This document shows, piece after piece, positions 25,398-35,624 of a stretch of DNA of 64,000 bases. The stretch's first letter is position 1; every line of letters starts with the position of its first letter. Where the stretch lies: NCBI GenBank assembly GCA_004794655.1, contig SMMW01000585.1, forward strand, positions 6,468,001-6,532,000, written 5' to 3'. The notes beneath the pieces were generated by a model that saw only the letters and a program-made list of their open reading frames with translations, ran no database searches and was not told the origin of the DNA. The position numbers and the translations under genes were made by a program. The DNA is from Marisa cornuarietis (Eukaryota > Mollusca > Gastropoda > Architaenioglossa > Ampullariidae).

Positions 25398-26249
25398 ATG
25401 TCTTCTAAGCGAAAGAACACCCCGACCAAACTAGCCAAGGATGACGGCCCGGTCTTTGAGCGGCAGACCGTGAACACCGCAGCTCCACTCACCCTGACTC
25501 CTCCGGCTCTCGCTCACCTGCCTTGGGACGACAAACTGCACCACCAGCCCCATCACCACCACTACCACCACCATCACTCTCTCTCCGACGACGGCACGCT
25601 CTCCACCCACAGTGACAAGGATCTCAGCAGCGACAACAACAACCTCCCGGACGCAGTAGAGCTACAGGGACCACCGCCCGCCAAACTTCGCCGCCGTTCT
25701 CAGGACAGTGTCGGTGCTGGTGACGTCATCGTCGCGGGCAGCGGAAGTGATAGAGACGTGGACCAGGACGTAGAGGAAGCAGACGATGTTAATGCAGGTG
25801 TAGTGAAGAACGTTGTGCCTCCCGCTTCTTCCGAGTACCTCCGTGACCCCTCCTCGCCTCCCAGCCTCCTCTCGCTAGCCGGCGACAGCGGCAACTCTAT
25901 CATCACTGAACAGACATTATCCTCGTCTTCCTCCTCGTCGTCCTCTTCCTGCGCTTCCGCCATTGCCATCACCACCGCTGCCGCCAACCTCAACGGGTCC
26001 AGACCTCACCTCGGCCTGCTGCCGGCACCGCAGCGGAAGTCTATGGAGAGCGTCTTGCGGCGTCTGAACAGCTCGCGAGCGGCGGGCGACGTGGCGGAGA
26101 TGGTGACCCCGGACACAGGCAAAGTGTACAGTTCTGTCCACGCCGTGCTGGCCAGCGACGGCACGCTGCACGAGAAGGAGCGGCAGATCAGCGAGATGAT
26201 CCTCCAGCTGCAGAACATCAAGGAAAACCTCAGCCGCCAGAAGTCGGAG
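25398..26249 (+). CDS. SoxD: SoxD (Sox5/6/13) transcription factor, N-terminal coding exon (partial gene)
   Basis: SoxD proteins are nuclear HMG-box factors that dimerise through a long coiled coil and act mainly as architectural or co-regulatory partners of other Sox proteins. The 284 codons here begin MSSKR, as vertebrate SOX5/SOX6 isoforms begin MSSK. Residues 213-224 (RKSMESVLRRLN) match the family RRKGSLADVVDTLK segment. Residues 259-284 (EKERQISEMILQLQNIKENL and on) align with the EKERQLxxMIxQLxxLREQL start of the first coiled coil. Between lie a His-rich run (48-60), a possible nuclear localisation patch KLRRR (96-100), an acidic stretch (about 118-130) and a Ser tract (175-184), all probably disordered. 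The ATG follows a splice acceptor by 4 nt. The exon ends in phase 0 at a GT donor inside the coiled coil, so the rest of the coil and the HMG box must be elsewhere; I could not find them here. GC-ending codons dominate, unlike the flanks. Family assignment is firm; choice among Sox5, 6 and 13 is not meaningful for a single invertebrate SoxD. Confidence 0.9.
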
Positions 26250-26255
26250 GTGAGA
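26247..26255 (+). other. Splice donor closing the SoxD exon
   Basis: GAG|GTGAGAG: the intron begins at 26250. Beyond it the frame reads only six more codons before TAA, and homology to SoxD stops exactly here, which supports the boundary. The exon ends in phase 0. Confidence 0.85.
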
Positions 26256-26352
26256 GCTTCGTGGTTTTAACGGTCTTGTCTGGTGGGCCTGAGTGGGTTA
26301 ACTGTCATGTCCTGTAGGTCATAGCCTTTATTTTACAGACTGCCCCGTGTAG

Positions 26353-26412
<60 letters not shown>
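26353..26412. repeat. Compound (CT)9(AC)21 microsatellite just inside the intron
   Basis: Begins about 100 bp after the SoxD exon donor. It is a perfect CT run followed by a perfect AC run, potentially length-variable within the gene. Confidence 0.97.
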
Positions 26413-26414
<2 letters not shown>

Positions 26415-28276
26415 TTCCTCTCTTCCCCCATCTTTGTCTTCGATTCTTATTTTGTGTTCAGTCGACACTCTCTCTCTCTCTGTCTCTCTGGCTCTCCACT
26501 CTGTCTTTTGTTACCTATCCACTTGCATTTTTTCCTTCTGTATTTTCCCGATCCTTTCAGCCATGTCTCCGCGGGCGCATCATGAAGCGTGTAAACTGTT
26601 TTCACAGCAGTCCGGCACTGCCCTTGCCTTGCCGCAATCCCCCTGCCCTACGATGCGGCAGACTGCCTCCGAGACATGCTGGTGAAGCCGACAGTCCCCC
26701 TCCCCCTGCAGCCTCCTCTCACCTTACGTTGCAGTCTTTATTGCTTCCCAGCACCCCGTCCCTACCTCCGGAACGTTCTAGACCCCCCTCCTTTCTGTCT
26801 AATTATTTGTGCTCGTCAGTAAGGGTTTCCTGCGTGTCCAGTACTTTCGTCCCGGGGACACATTTTAACAGGACTGTGTTTTCTCTTCCTCCAGTCTTTT
26901 GTGAGAGCCGGGTGTTTGGGCACCGTCTGAGACCCTGCAGCCAAAGCTGGCGCAAAGAAAAGGAGAAAAATACCTCCCCCATCCCCCCGGCAGAAATATT
27001 CCCACATACCGGCCTCTTCGGTTATGGTTCCCCCCTCTCGACTGTTTCTCTCTCTCTCTCTGAATTTTCGTCGCTAAATCGAGAGCTCGACAAACAAGAC
27101 GACGGTGGGTGTCTTTATCGGTGGTGACAACGTTGTGCATTAGAGCTTGACACACAGAATTGTGGGAAAGAATCAAGAAGGAGGCCATAGCAAAAGTGTA
27201 CATGTTACTGCTTCTTCTTCGTCATCATGATCATCATCGTCGTCGTCGTCATCGTCATCAGAGCAATTATTATTATTTAAAATCATCACCCTCATTATTT
27301 TTTTGTCGGAATTTTGAAGGTTTGCTTACATTCTGGATTCGTGGTCTCACGTCACGTCACAGCACGTCACGCCACTGCATGCAACGTGTTGCACGGTCAA
27401 TCCGCTGTTCGCTCAGATTCTCCCACGGGGGATGCACGTGCGTGACATGGCGTGGGAAGAGTGGACAGGAGCCACGCCACGTCACCGTTATTTGTTTGTG
27501 GAGGCCTCCGACGCGCGGCCTCGCGGCGAACAGGTGTATCTCTTTTGTTTTCACCGCACTTGCATGCCAGAGACAGGTGTGCGCGGACGAACATTGCCCA
27601 TAACAGATCTGCCGCAGAAACGCTTCTGTTTAGCTTCCGTTGTCGGCTTCCGCTAGAGGGCGTAAATACCTAGCTGTGGTTTCGTGCAATAAGCTTTGTT
27701 AAAGAGATTATGCTTTGCAAACATAAGTGCTGCATTTTTGGCTGTTTGGGTTTATTTGGTTTAGCTGCAGCCGTTTGTTTTGTTTTCGTTTTAAACTTCT
27801 CGGGTTTTTGAAGAGGTTGCTTGTTACTGGCGTTAAGGTGGATGGCGGAGAAACGGGGAAAAGAAATAGAAATGATGGGCTGCCAGTTAGTGACGACAAA
27901 AACCTCCTCCCCTCCCCTCACTTGTGTGTCAGTGTCGGAATGAGCATTGTGCACAACCTCAAATTGACTGTTACGTGCATGCGTGCGCGCGCTTAATAAC
28001 CTTGATTTCTTGTCTGACAGTTCTGCTAGGTACAGAAAAGGCAAGCGGACTTTATGTCGGGCAAAAGCGTGCCTTTCTTCATATTTGATAATGTTATCCT
28101 GTGATGTTTTTTCTTTTGGAATTTTCGTTTGTCGAGCTTCGAAAGTCGTGGTACGGGCGTCCCCTCTAGCTCGTAATTTGACGTTAATCTGGCCACTGAT
28201 AGACGTGCCCTTTGACCTTACACCACGCCTTACGATGGAAGTAGCTTCTCGCGAAAGATTATTGGTGACCTGTTCT

Positions 28277-28277
<1 letters not shown>

Positions 28278-28331
<54 letters not shown>
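28278..28331. repeat. (GAT)18 microsatellite
   Basis: Eighteen perfect GAT triplets about 630 bp upstream of the LINE ORF. Not part of a recognisable gene. Confidence 0.97.
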
Positions 28332-28332
<1 letters not shown>

Positions 28333-28964
28333 ACTTCAGACATTTGGTCACATTTCTTCACTGAAATATGTTTCCACCCTTCATTACCATTTGAAGTGAC
28401 CTGTCGACATGGCTTATGCCGTCCTGTACAGAATGTCCTGCCCCCCGGAACTCTTAATTCGTTAATGAATCATTAGTTTTTATTTCCTGTCGCGTAGTTT
28501 CAGCGATTGTTACAGCCTGTCCCTTACAGCCGCCCCGCGGAACCTTTGATATCGCCAGTTTCCCTCATATGCCCATAACATGCGCCTGACAGGCTGAGTT
28601 GCTTTGTTCTCCTGGGAAGTTTTACATTTTCTCGTGCAACCTCTTTGTTCTTCATACCCATAGGTTTCTTATAGTTGCAAGTTGTATTTGTTTCTCTTAA
28701 GCTTTCCTCTGTTATTGTTTTACTATCTGTAATTGCCTCGCTTTTATGTTTTTGTTGCGGACTTTACTTTTAACGGTTACGTTCTCGGCCATTACATAGA
28801 TTTTAGATCTGATTCTTTATCTCGCTTTCCTGTTGCTTGTTCTGTTTGTCCTTCTCTGAACTTAGCTCAACTTTAAATCTTTATCAGTTTTAATATCTTT
28901 TATCGTTTTCGTCTTATTGTATTTTTTGAACTCGTGCTGCATTTTATTTTTATGTCATAGAATT

Positions 28965-31900
28965 ATGACAAGACAGTTTGTCTACTCGACAACTCAATTA
29001 TCATTATTGAATCCCCTTGCAACTCTTCCACTTCCAGCCTGTTTAGTTGACACCTTGAGAAGATTTTCCCTTTATTATGATTCTATTAATGTTGACTGCC
29101 CATTGAAACAACAGATTCGAATCCGTCGCTATCGTGCTGGTCGCCGTAAGCAGCGTCCTTTGAAAAAATCTGCTACTCGTAGTTATTCTGTCTCGTGCCC
29201 CCCTTCACCTGATTCTGAGTCTGACTCCGGGTTTGTGAAAGCTTCGCTGTGTGTCAACTCTCTGCTGAATCATGTTTTCCCTACACAGCAGCATCAGCGT
29301 CAGCGTGGACGTGATGAGAGTGAACCAGTTGGGTCGAATAACTTTACACCAAACCAACATGGTCGTCCGAGAACAGGAGACTGCCAAGTTTCCCGCACAC
29401 CACAACTGAACACTCGCCTCCACGTTGGGCTTTTCAACGCCCAGTCTGTATCTTCTGCACAACAGTCACTGAAGCGAGCTGAAATCGTAGAATTTGTCAT
29501 AGACCGCCGCCTTGATATTTTCATCATCACTGAGACGTGGCTTAAACAACATGGCGACGAGAGCGTGTGTGTCGATCTTACTCCAGTGGGCTACTGCCTA
29601 AAATCTTTCCCCCGCCCTACACGTGGTGGTGGTATTGCTATAATCTACAGATCATCACTTGCCAAGTACCTGTCTTTTACTACTGCCGTATCGTTCCCTC
29701 ACACGTCTTTTGAATTTGTACAAGTCTCCTCTTCGGCTCCTCATTGCTCGATGCACCTGCTCTGCATCTACAGACCTCCTCCTAGCGCCAGGAACAAACT
29801 TACAGCCTCTACATTTTTCTCAGAATTCCACGATCTCTTGGATTATAGCAATGCACTAATTGGACCCGCAATTCTCCTCGGAGATGTTAATGTACACTTC
29901 GACAACAGTTCTCACCCTGACACTGTCAAACTGTCCGAAATGTTGCACACCTTTCGTTTTGTCCAGTCCGTGTCGCAACCAACTCACAAAAGAGATCACA
30001 TCCTGGACTGGGTCATACATCGACCTGATGACCACTTAGTCCAGTCAGTTGATGTTTCCCACGATCTCTCATCTGACCACTACTCAGTACTAATCGAACT
30101 GGATCGCAAATGCCCATCATCGGCGCCAGTTTTCAGACCCACTCGGTCATTACAAAATGTTGATAGACTAGCATTCAAAGCACAGCTGCAGATGGCGCTC
30201 CTCCAACCACCTTCTGCCGAGCAACTTGACTGTGTTTTGCGTCGAGTAGTTGATGACCACGCCCCTGTGTCTCGACGTCTGATGCGCCAGTCTAAGTGTG
30301 CGCCTTGGTATTCACAGATCCGCGTTGAACTCCGTGACCTGAAGCGCACGCGCCGGCGAGCTGAACGTGTTTGGCGGAAGACTGGACTCGCCATCCACAA
30401 AGAAATTTATAATGCCGCAAAGCGAAGCGTTGCAAAATGCATTTATGCGGCTAAAGCATCATATCTTCAGGGCCAAATAATTAACTGCACCTCCTCCAAA
30501 AAGCTCTTTGCCATCTGCTCTCAAATGACTGGATCTAAGACAGCAACACCACTGCCTACTGCCTACCCTGCTTCACTGCTGCCGCAAGTTTTTAGTGATT
30601 ATTTCACCAGCAAGATATTGGACATTCGATCATCTTTAGACTCTGTGTCAGTGCTTGACAGCATCTCCTGTGATGTCCTCCCAGGATGCTCCATGTCCAA
30701 GTTCCTACCAGTCTCTGAGACCGATGTGAAAGCGGTTATCCTAAAAGCTAAACCAACAACTTGCGAGTTAGATCCGATGCCCACAAGCCTTCTGCTCGAG
30801 TGCCTAGATACTCTACTTCCTGCCATCACTAATATTGTAAATGTCAGCCTGTCGTCAGGTGTTTTCCCATCTTTGTTCAAAAATGCGGTGGTGAGGCCAC
30901 TTCTAAAGAAATCCACGCTTGACGTCAATGTGCTGAACAACTACCGTCCAGTTTCCAACTTGTCTTTTCTCTCTAAGATCATAGAGAAAATAGTTTTGAC
31001 ACAGCTCTGGGCCTACTTACAAGAGCACCATCTTATCCCACAAGCTCAGTCGGCGTATAGACCTTTCCACAGCACCGAGACCACTCTTATTAAAGTGACA
31101 ACAGACATATTATCTGCTCTTGACAGTGGTGATGTCTCTCCATTAACCCTACTGGACCTGTCTGCTGCATTTGACACTATAGACCACTCTCTGCTTCTTC
31201 ACAGACTTCACACCCTCTACGGGATTTCTGGACCTGCCCTCTCATGGTTCAACTCCTATCTCACTGATAGGACCCAGACTGTGTCAGTTGATGGTCAGAC
31301 ATCTCGCCCTGCTTCACTTTTCTGTGGTGTTCCCCAAGGCTCAGTACTTGGCCCAGTTCTGTTCATCCTGTATACTAAGCCCCTTTCATCATGCATCCGG
31401 TCTCACCAGGTTTCTCATCAATCCTATGCTGATGACACGCAGCTTTACTGTTCCACTCCGCCGGCTGAGTCTCACTCTGCTATTAGCTCTATAGAAGCTT
31501 GTATCAGTGATGTCAAGGGCTGGATGCTAAAAAACAAGCTTAAACTAAATGATGATAAAACGGAAGCCCTCTTGTGCCATAGAAGAAGACATCAACCTTC
31601 ACTCGTCAGTCTGCCCAATCACATCAAGGTGGGCGACAGCAACATCACCTTCACGTCATCTGTTAGGAATCTGGGATTTATTGTCACTGATGACATGACA
31701 CTCGATAGACATGTAGCATCTGTCTGTCGGTCTGCCTATTATGAGCTCCGTAAGATCAGTGCTATCCGTCACTTTCTCTCTACACGCGCTACCAACACTC
31801 TTGTCTGTGCGTTTGTTCTTTCTCGACTTGACTACTGCAACTCCTTGCTGGCAGGCTGCCCTGACTACCTCATTCAGAGACTCCAGAGAGTACAGAACTC

Positions 31901-32279
31901 TGCTGCGCGTCTGGTGCTTAGAGCAAGGAAACGGGACCATGTCACTCCTCTCCTTCGTTTTCTACACTGGCTACCCATCCGTTCTCGCATTCAGTACAAA
32001 CTGTCTGTGCTGTGTTTTAATTTCTTTGCTGGCTCCTGTCCTGACTATTTCTCTGAACTTCTCATCCCTTACTCTCCGGCCAGACAACTACGCTCTTCGT
32101 CTGACGACCGTATCCTAACTGTTCCTGTCACCAGAACAACAACATATGGTCACAGGACTTTTGGCTACTGTGCTGCAAAACAATGGAACTCTCTTCCTTT
32201 CCATATCCGCCACCTTCCTACAACTGAATCTTTCAAATCTGCACTGAAAACGCACCTCTTCCTTGAGCATTACTCCTAA
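28965..32279 (+). CDS. LINE ORF2-like protein: endonuclease and reverse transcriptase, intact
   Basis: The protein nicks target DNA and reverse-transcribes its own RNA at the nick. It has 1104 residues counted from the ATG at 28965 (MTRQFVYS). The open frame runs 16 codons further upstream but has no ATG there. Residues 50-70 are Arg/Lys-rich. The endonuclease domain covers about 150-380, with GLFNAQS (155-161), ITETW (188-192, catalytic Glu), LLGDVNVHFD (304-313) and SSDHYS (369-374, catalytic Asp-His). Reverse transcriptase covers about 640-880: NYRPVSNLS (659-667), LDLSAAFDTIDH (730-741, motif A Asp), GVPQGSVLGP (788-797, motif B) and YADD (821-824, motif C). The C-terminal region includes SRLDYCNSLLAG (953-964) and RLQRVQNSAARLV (972-984). 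Stop is TAA. There are no frameshifts or internal stops and all catalytic residues are present, so the copy looks young and possibly competent if its 5' end is complete. Clade is CR1/L2-like; exact family needs a phylogeny. Confidence 0.93.
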   Translation: MTRQFVYSTTQLSLLNPLATLPLPACLVDTLRRFSLYYDSINVDCPLKQQIRIRRYRAGRRKQRPLKKSATRSYSVSCPPSPDSESDSGFVKASLCVNSLLNHVFPTQQHQRQRGRDESEPVGSNNFTPNQHGRPRTGDCQVSRTPQLNTRLHVGLFNAQSVSSAQQSLKRAEIVEFVIDRRLDIFIITETWLKQHGDESVCVDLTPVGYCLKSFPRPTRGGGIAIIYRSSLAKYLSFTTAVSFPHTSFEFVQVSSSAPHCSMHLLCIYRPPPSARNKLTASTFFSEFHDLLDYSNALIGPAILLGDVNVHFDNSSHPDTVKLSEMLHTFRFVQSVSQPTHKRDHILDWVIHRPDDHLVQSVDVSHDLSSDHYSVLIELDRKCPSSAPVFRPTRSLQNVDRLAFKAQLQMALLQPPSAEQLDCVLRRVVDDHAPVSRRLMRQSKCAPWYSQIRVELRDLKRTRRRAERVWRKTGLAIHKEIYNAAKRSVAKCIYAAKASYLQGQIINCTSSKKLFAICSQMTGSKTATPLPTAYPASLLPQVFSDYFTSKILDIRSSLDSVSVLDSISCDVLPGCSMSKFLPVSETDVKAVILKAKPTTCELDPMPTSLLLECLDTLLPAITNIVNVSLSSGVFPSLFKNAVVRPLLKKSTLDVNVLNNYRPVSNLSFLSKIIEKIVLTQLWAYLQEHHLIPQAQSAYRPFHSTETTLIKVTTDILSALDSGDVSPLTLLDLSAAFDTIDHSLLLHRLHTLYGISGPALSWFNSYLTDRTQTVSVDGQTSRPASLFCGVPQGSVLGPVLFILYTKPLSSCIRSHQVSHQSYADDTQLYCSTPPAESHSAISSIEACISDVKGWMLKNKLKLNDDKTEALLCHRRRHQPSLVSLPNHIKVGDSNITFTSSVRNLGFIVTDDMTLDRHVASVCRSAYYELRKISAIRHFLSTRATNTLVCAFVLSRLDYCNSLLAGCPDYLIQRLQRVQNSAARLVLRARKRDHVTPLLRFLHWLPIRSRIQYKLSVLCFNFFAGSCPDYFSELLIPYSPARQLRSSSDDRILTVPVTRTTTYGHRTFGYCAAKQWNSLPFHIRHLPTTESFKSALKTHLFLEHYS

Positions 32280-32532
32280 CACAGTCCGCACAATGCTCGT
32301 CCTTCTTAACCCCGCCCCCTTCCCTCTTGCTACTTTACCCATCTTTCTCGCAGAATCACTATATTTTTCTGTTCCTGTTACTTGATGCCTTTTAATGCTT
32401 TCTGTTTCGTCAGTACTGTCGTTTTCTTTCGTCCCCTTTGTTCCGTGTCTACTTAGTCCACGTCTCTTCCTCGTTTTAAGCGCTAAGAGCATGCTCTCTA
32501 TGAGTGTGAATATGCGCTATAAAAATCTTCAC
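32280..32532 (+). other. LINE 3' untranslated region
   Basis: A pyrimidine-rich segment follows the LINE stop codon and ends in a short purine/pyrimidine stem-like stretch and gcgctataaaaatcttcac just before the (ATT)n tail. In CR1/L2 elements this 3' end is what the reverse transcriptase recognises. That role is inferred from family knowledge; the sequence itself shows only position and composition. Confidence 0.6.
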
Positions 32533-32557
32533 TATTATTATTATTATTATTATTATT
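32533..32557 (+). repeat. (ATT)n tail of the LINE
   Basis: Perfect ATT triplets directly after the LINE 3' UTR. They mark the 3' terminus of the element. Confidence 0.9.
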
Positions 32558-34784
32558 TGCTGGCTGCGATGATGAACTCCAACCTCCGACGTCTTAGAGT
32601 GACACGTGCACCGCGCCCTCTACCGTTACATAGGCAGACTTCAGTGACTGCAGTACACGTGGCCACTATCCGAGGTTACCTCAAATGACCACGTGACATG
32701 ATACCATGTAATTTGCACAGGGTCAAAGTTTACAGTTGGGGGGGGGGAGAGGGTTGGAGGAAACGCTGGCGGCCATTCCCGTTGCAGGTATCGGAAGCAG
32801 AGGAAGCAGTGCAGAGGTAGGCGTATCGCTTGGTCCAGATTGTAACGTGCAATGACGATGGGGAAAGAATTATGAGTGGCCATTGGTTAAGGGAGGGAAT
32901 CTTAATCTGGTTTATCTGTGACTACATTTGGTTTATCCGCGAAAAAGGTTTATAAGGAGATTAAGTGCGAGACTTTATTTTGGCTGATTTCTAGAAAAAA
33001 GGAGAAAGAATAATAGAATAAGGAGCGCAAACAAGAACGAAAGAAATTGTGACACAACAATGTCCTTAGCAAACTACAATTTAACGGAAGTTTCCACTTT
33101 AAGGCGAAATGAACGCCAGTAATACGAGGGTGATTATATTGTCCCTCACTAACCTTTCGCGTCCACACACACACAGACACACACAAAACAGAGAGAGAGA
33201 GAGATATGGTTTATTGTCAGTTCTCAACATCAAGAAAAAGAGATTAAAAAAGAGAGAAAAAGAGAAAAAGAGAAAAGAAAAAAGACAGAAAGGGGTGACA
33301 AAGAAATTGGTGTAATTTTAGTGATAGTAAAACGAAACTTTTTAAAGCTTAAGAATTTGTTTTGCTTGATGTATTTAATGTTCAAACTCGTAAAGTAATA
33401 GTTCACAGTCTTTACCTACGTTAACAAGAGCGCAAATTTCGATATTCCACAGCTCAACATGTCCTCATAAATGAGTAGGTAACGTTTTGAGCTTTACTTT
33501 CATTGTCGTTGTAGTCATCGTCTTCCTCCTTTCTTGTATCGTCGTCTTTATCGTATTTTAGATGATCACCAACTTTGGCCGCCGGTAGCGAACTACTTAC
33601 TCACGTGCGTACAGAAATATTTTCTGAGCAGGATATTCAAGCCCCTTAACGAAATATGGAGAGGAAACATTTTTTTTCGCAGATTGCCCTAAGAATACTA
33701 TGAACCGATGTTGCACACCCCCTGTAGTAGCCCACAACCTTATCAGGGCTCGTGTTTTGAGGACGGTTTATAGGAAGACGTCGATCTGCGGGAAGATAAC
33801 TCCATCGGTAATATGACGACTTCAAGCAAGAACGGAAATGCAGCCTCCTTGTCACAGCTCAGTATCAGCACTAGATCATATTGTGGACTGATATTCGCAT
33901 TTCCGCCTTGTTTACAACACTTGGGGGACTCCTCGGCTGTTCTTCTTCACCCCCCTCTCTCTCTCTCTTTCTCTTTTTGCGTGCGTGTATGTGCCCGCGG
34001 GAGAAGAGTGTAATATCTGTGTGCTGGTGTCCTTTGAGAGGGAAGAGAACTGTGGAAATGTAACTGATGCATACAGTTTCAGCTTCTGTAGCCGTCACAT
34101 TTATTTTTAGAATTTCAGTTATTTTGGGTGTGTCGCAGTCGCCGGGTGACACATTTTTTTTCTTCAAAAGAAGAAAACAATAACACGAACCCCACGATAT
34201 TAATCTGATCATTATTGATTAATTTTACTTTATTTACTTAGGGAATTTTTTTCTTCTGTTTAAACACATTCCAAAACTTTTGGGGAGGGTGGGGTCTGTC
34301 ATTATGTTTTGTTTCTACTTTCCATTTTCATATGAATTCTATTCCTAAATCTACTATACAATAATATATTGAATATGTGATACTACAGAATACAGAAAAG
34401 TGTGAGTACAGGGAGTAGTTTAATTGAATTATAATTTAAACTATCAGAGGTGTATTAATTAATATTTTCTTTCAGTTTCCCTTAGGTATGTAAAAATCAT
34501 GAAGATGATGATGATCTAAATAATAATAATAACAACAACTAGATATAAAGTTTCTATTGTCTAAATTTCTGCCTAATTTTCTTTTGCAGTTACACCTAAA
34601 TTAAAATGATTTTTATATAAATTTTGCATCACAGAGTTGCATGAAAAATAATCTACAGCTTATCTTAGTGAAAAATAATCACAACTGGGCGTATTTTAAG
34701 TGTAACTGTACTGTCAATACTTGTAACTGTACTGTAAATACTTGTACAGGGGCTATAGTCAGCTTTTGTGTTTTAGGTATGCAT
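32558..34784. other. Presumed intron between LINE and MITE-like element
   Basis: A purine-rich gaaaaaga tract lies at 33238-33300. The rest is ordinary AT-rich sequence with chance frames only. No gene is supported. Confidence 0.6.
34701..34742. repeat. Two-copy 21-bp tandem repeat
   Basis: tgtaactgtactgtcaatac and tgtaactgtactgtaaatac start at 34701 and 34722. They lie just upstream of the MITE-like element. Confidence 0.8.
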
Positions 34785-35051
34785 GGGCCAGTTGCACAGC
34801 ACATTTCTAATTTTAAACACTTTTAGGCATTAACTCTTTTTTAGATAATTAGTTTAAAGTGCACACCACAATTTTAGAATTTTTAAAAATCAAACTGCTT
34901 TAACTAAGATAAAGTTGTTTAAGTCTGACTTTCCGTCCTGTCAGTACAATTTTTTTGTATGTTTTTCTGCAATGCATCAAAATGGCTAAGAAGAGATTTT
35001 GCTTCTTTAGAACAGTTTTAAGGTTTAGAAACGTGTTGTGCAACTGGCCCC
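34785..35051. mobile_element. MITE-like element with terminal inverted repeats
   Basis: The left end gggccagttgcacagcac and the right end gtgttgtgcaactggccc are near-perfect inverse complements. Similarity extends inward to about 40 bp (TTTCTAA then T/A-rich sequence on both sides). The interior is AT-rich with no coding potential. The 267-bp size, terminal repeats and non-coding core fit a non-autonomous DNA transposon. No convincing target-site duplication was seen, so the superfamily is unassigned. Confidence 0.7.
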
Positions 35052-35315
35052 TGATCTTTAAGCAGAAATGCTCCCTAATACTTCTTCCATGAGATGTTTG
35101 GATTAGAGGAAGGGGTCTTCTTTTTCTTTTTATTATTAGGAAAGAACCATTTTTGAGTGGTGTTGTTTATATTCTGAAAGTCAAGCTCACGTTGTTATTA
35201 AGACGAAGTACTTCGATATAACTGTATTGTAATGCTGGTGCACTTATTTTTGGCACATCAGTGACAAGGTTTCTCACAGTACGAAGATCAGTTTGTTCAC
35301 GACAGTGAAGATCAA

Positions 35316-35354
35316 CGCACACGCACACGCACGCGCGCGCGCGCGCGCGCGCGC
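35316..35354. repeat. (CACACG)(CG)n tract
   Basis: gcacacgcacacgcacgcg passing into about ten CG dinucleotides. This is a rare CpG-dense alternating run and a good Z-DNA candidate. Confidence 0.95.
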
Positions 35355-35624
35355 TCGACAATATTTTGTTTGGTGTTTGCCTTACGGCGATCAGAGTAAC
35401 AGCGCCATAATGAAATGGGGGAACCGGGAGGTCGGTGGGTGGGGTACGTGGGCTCAGCGATTCTGTCACAAGTGACAACAGACGACAGTGCTGAGGCGAC
35501 GAGTGAAGTCATCATCATCATCCAGACACTAATATTGCTGTGTCCATCGTCTCTACTCCATCGCAGCGCGGCAAACCTTCCCACGGAAAATGAAGAGGAG
35601 GAATACAGGGCAATAAATTACCTC

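Larger units (their letters stand above)
26250..28964 (+). other. Presumed SoxD intron, 5' part up to the LINE
   Basis: The stretch starts at the GT donor. It holds the CT/AC and GAT microsatellites and a triplet-rich run of CTT/CAT/CGT at 27205-27262. A CpG-containing block lies at 27.34-27.65 kb. T-rich sequence from about 28.5 kb may be LINE 5' UTR. No further coiled-coil exon could be read here. Confidence 0.6.
28965..32557 (+). mobile_element. CR1/L2-group non-LTR retrotransposon (LINE)
   Basis: A single long frame encodes apurinic-type endonuclease plus reverse transcriptase. It is followed by about 250 nt of 3' untranslated sequence that ends in an (ATT)n tail at 32533-32557. There is no poly(A) tail. 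A microsatellite-like end and the C-terminal sequence (HWLPIRSRIQYK; AAKQWNSLPFHIR) are typical of the CR1/L2/Rex1 part of the Jockey superfamily. The 5' boundary could not be fixed: pyrimidine-rich sequence from roughly 28.5 kb may be 5' UTR, and no separate ORF1 is visible. It sits in the presumed SoxD intron, in the same orientation as the gene. No target-site duplication was identified. The start given is the minimum (the ORF ATG). Confidence 0.93.

Noticed and set aside
28917..28964. Longer LINE start at 28917
   Set aside because: The codon there is TTG, not ATG; the first in-frame ATG is at 28965.
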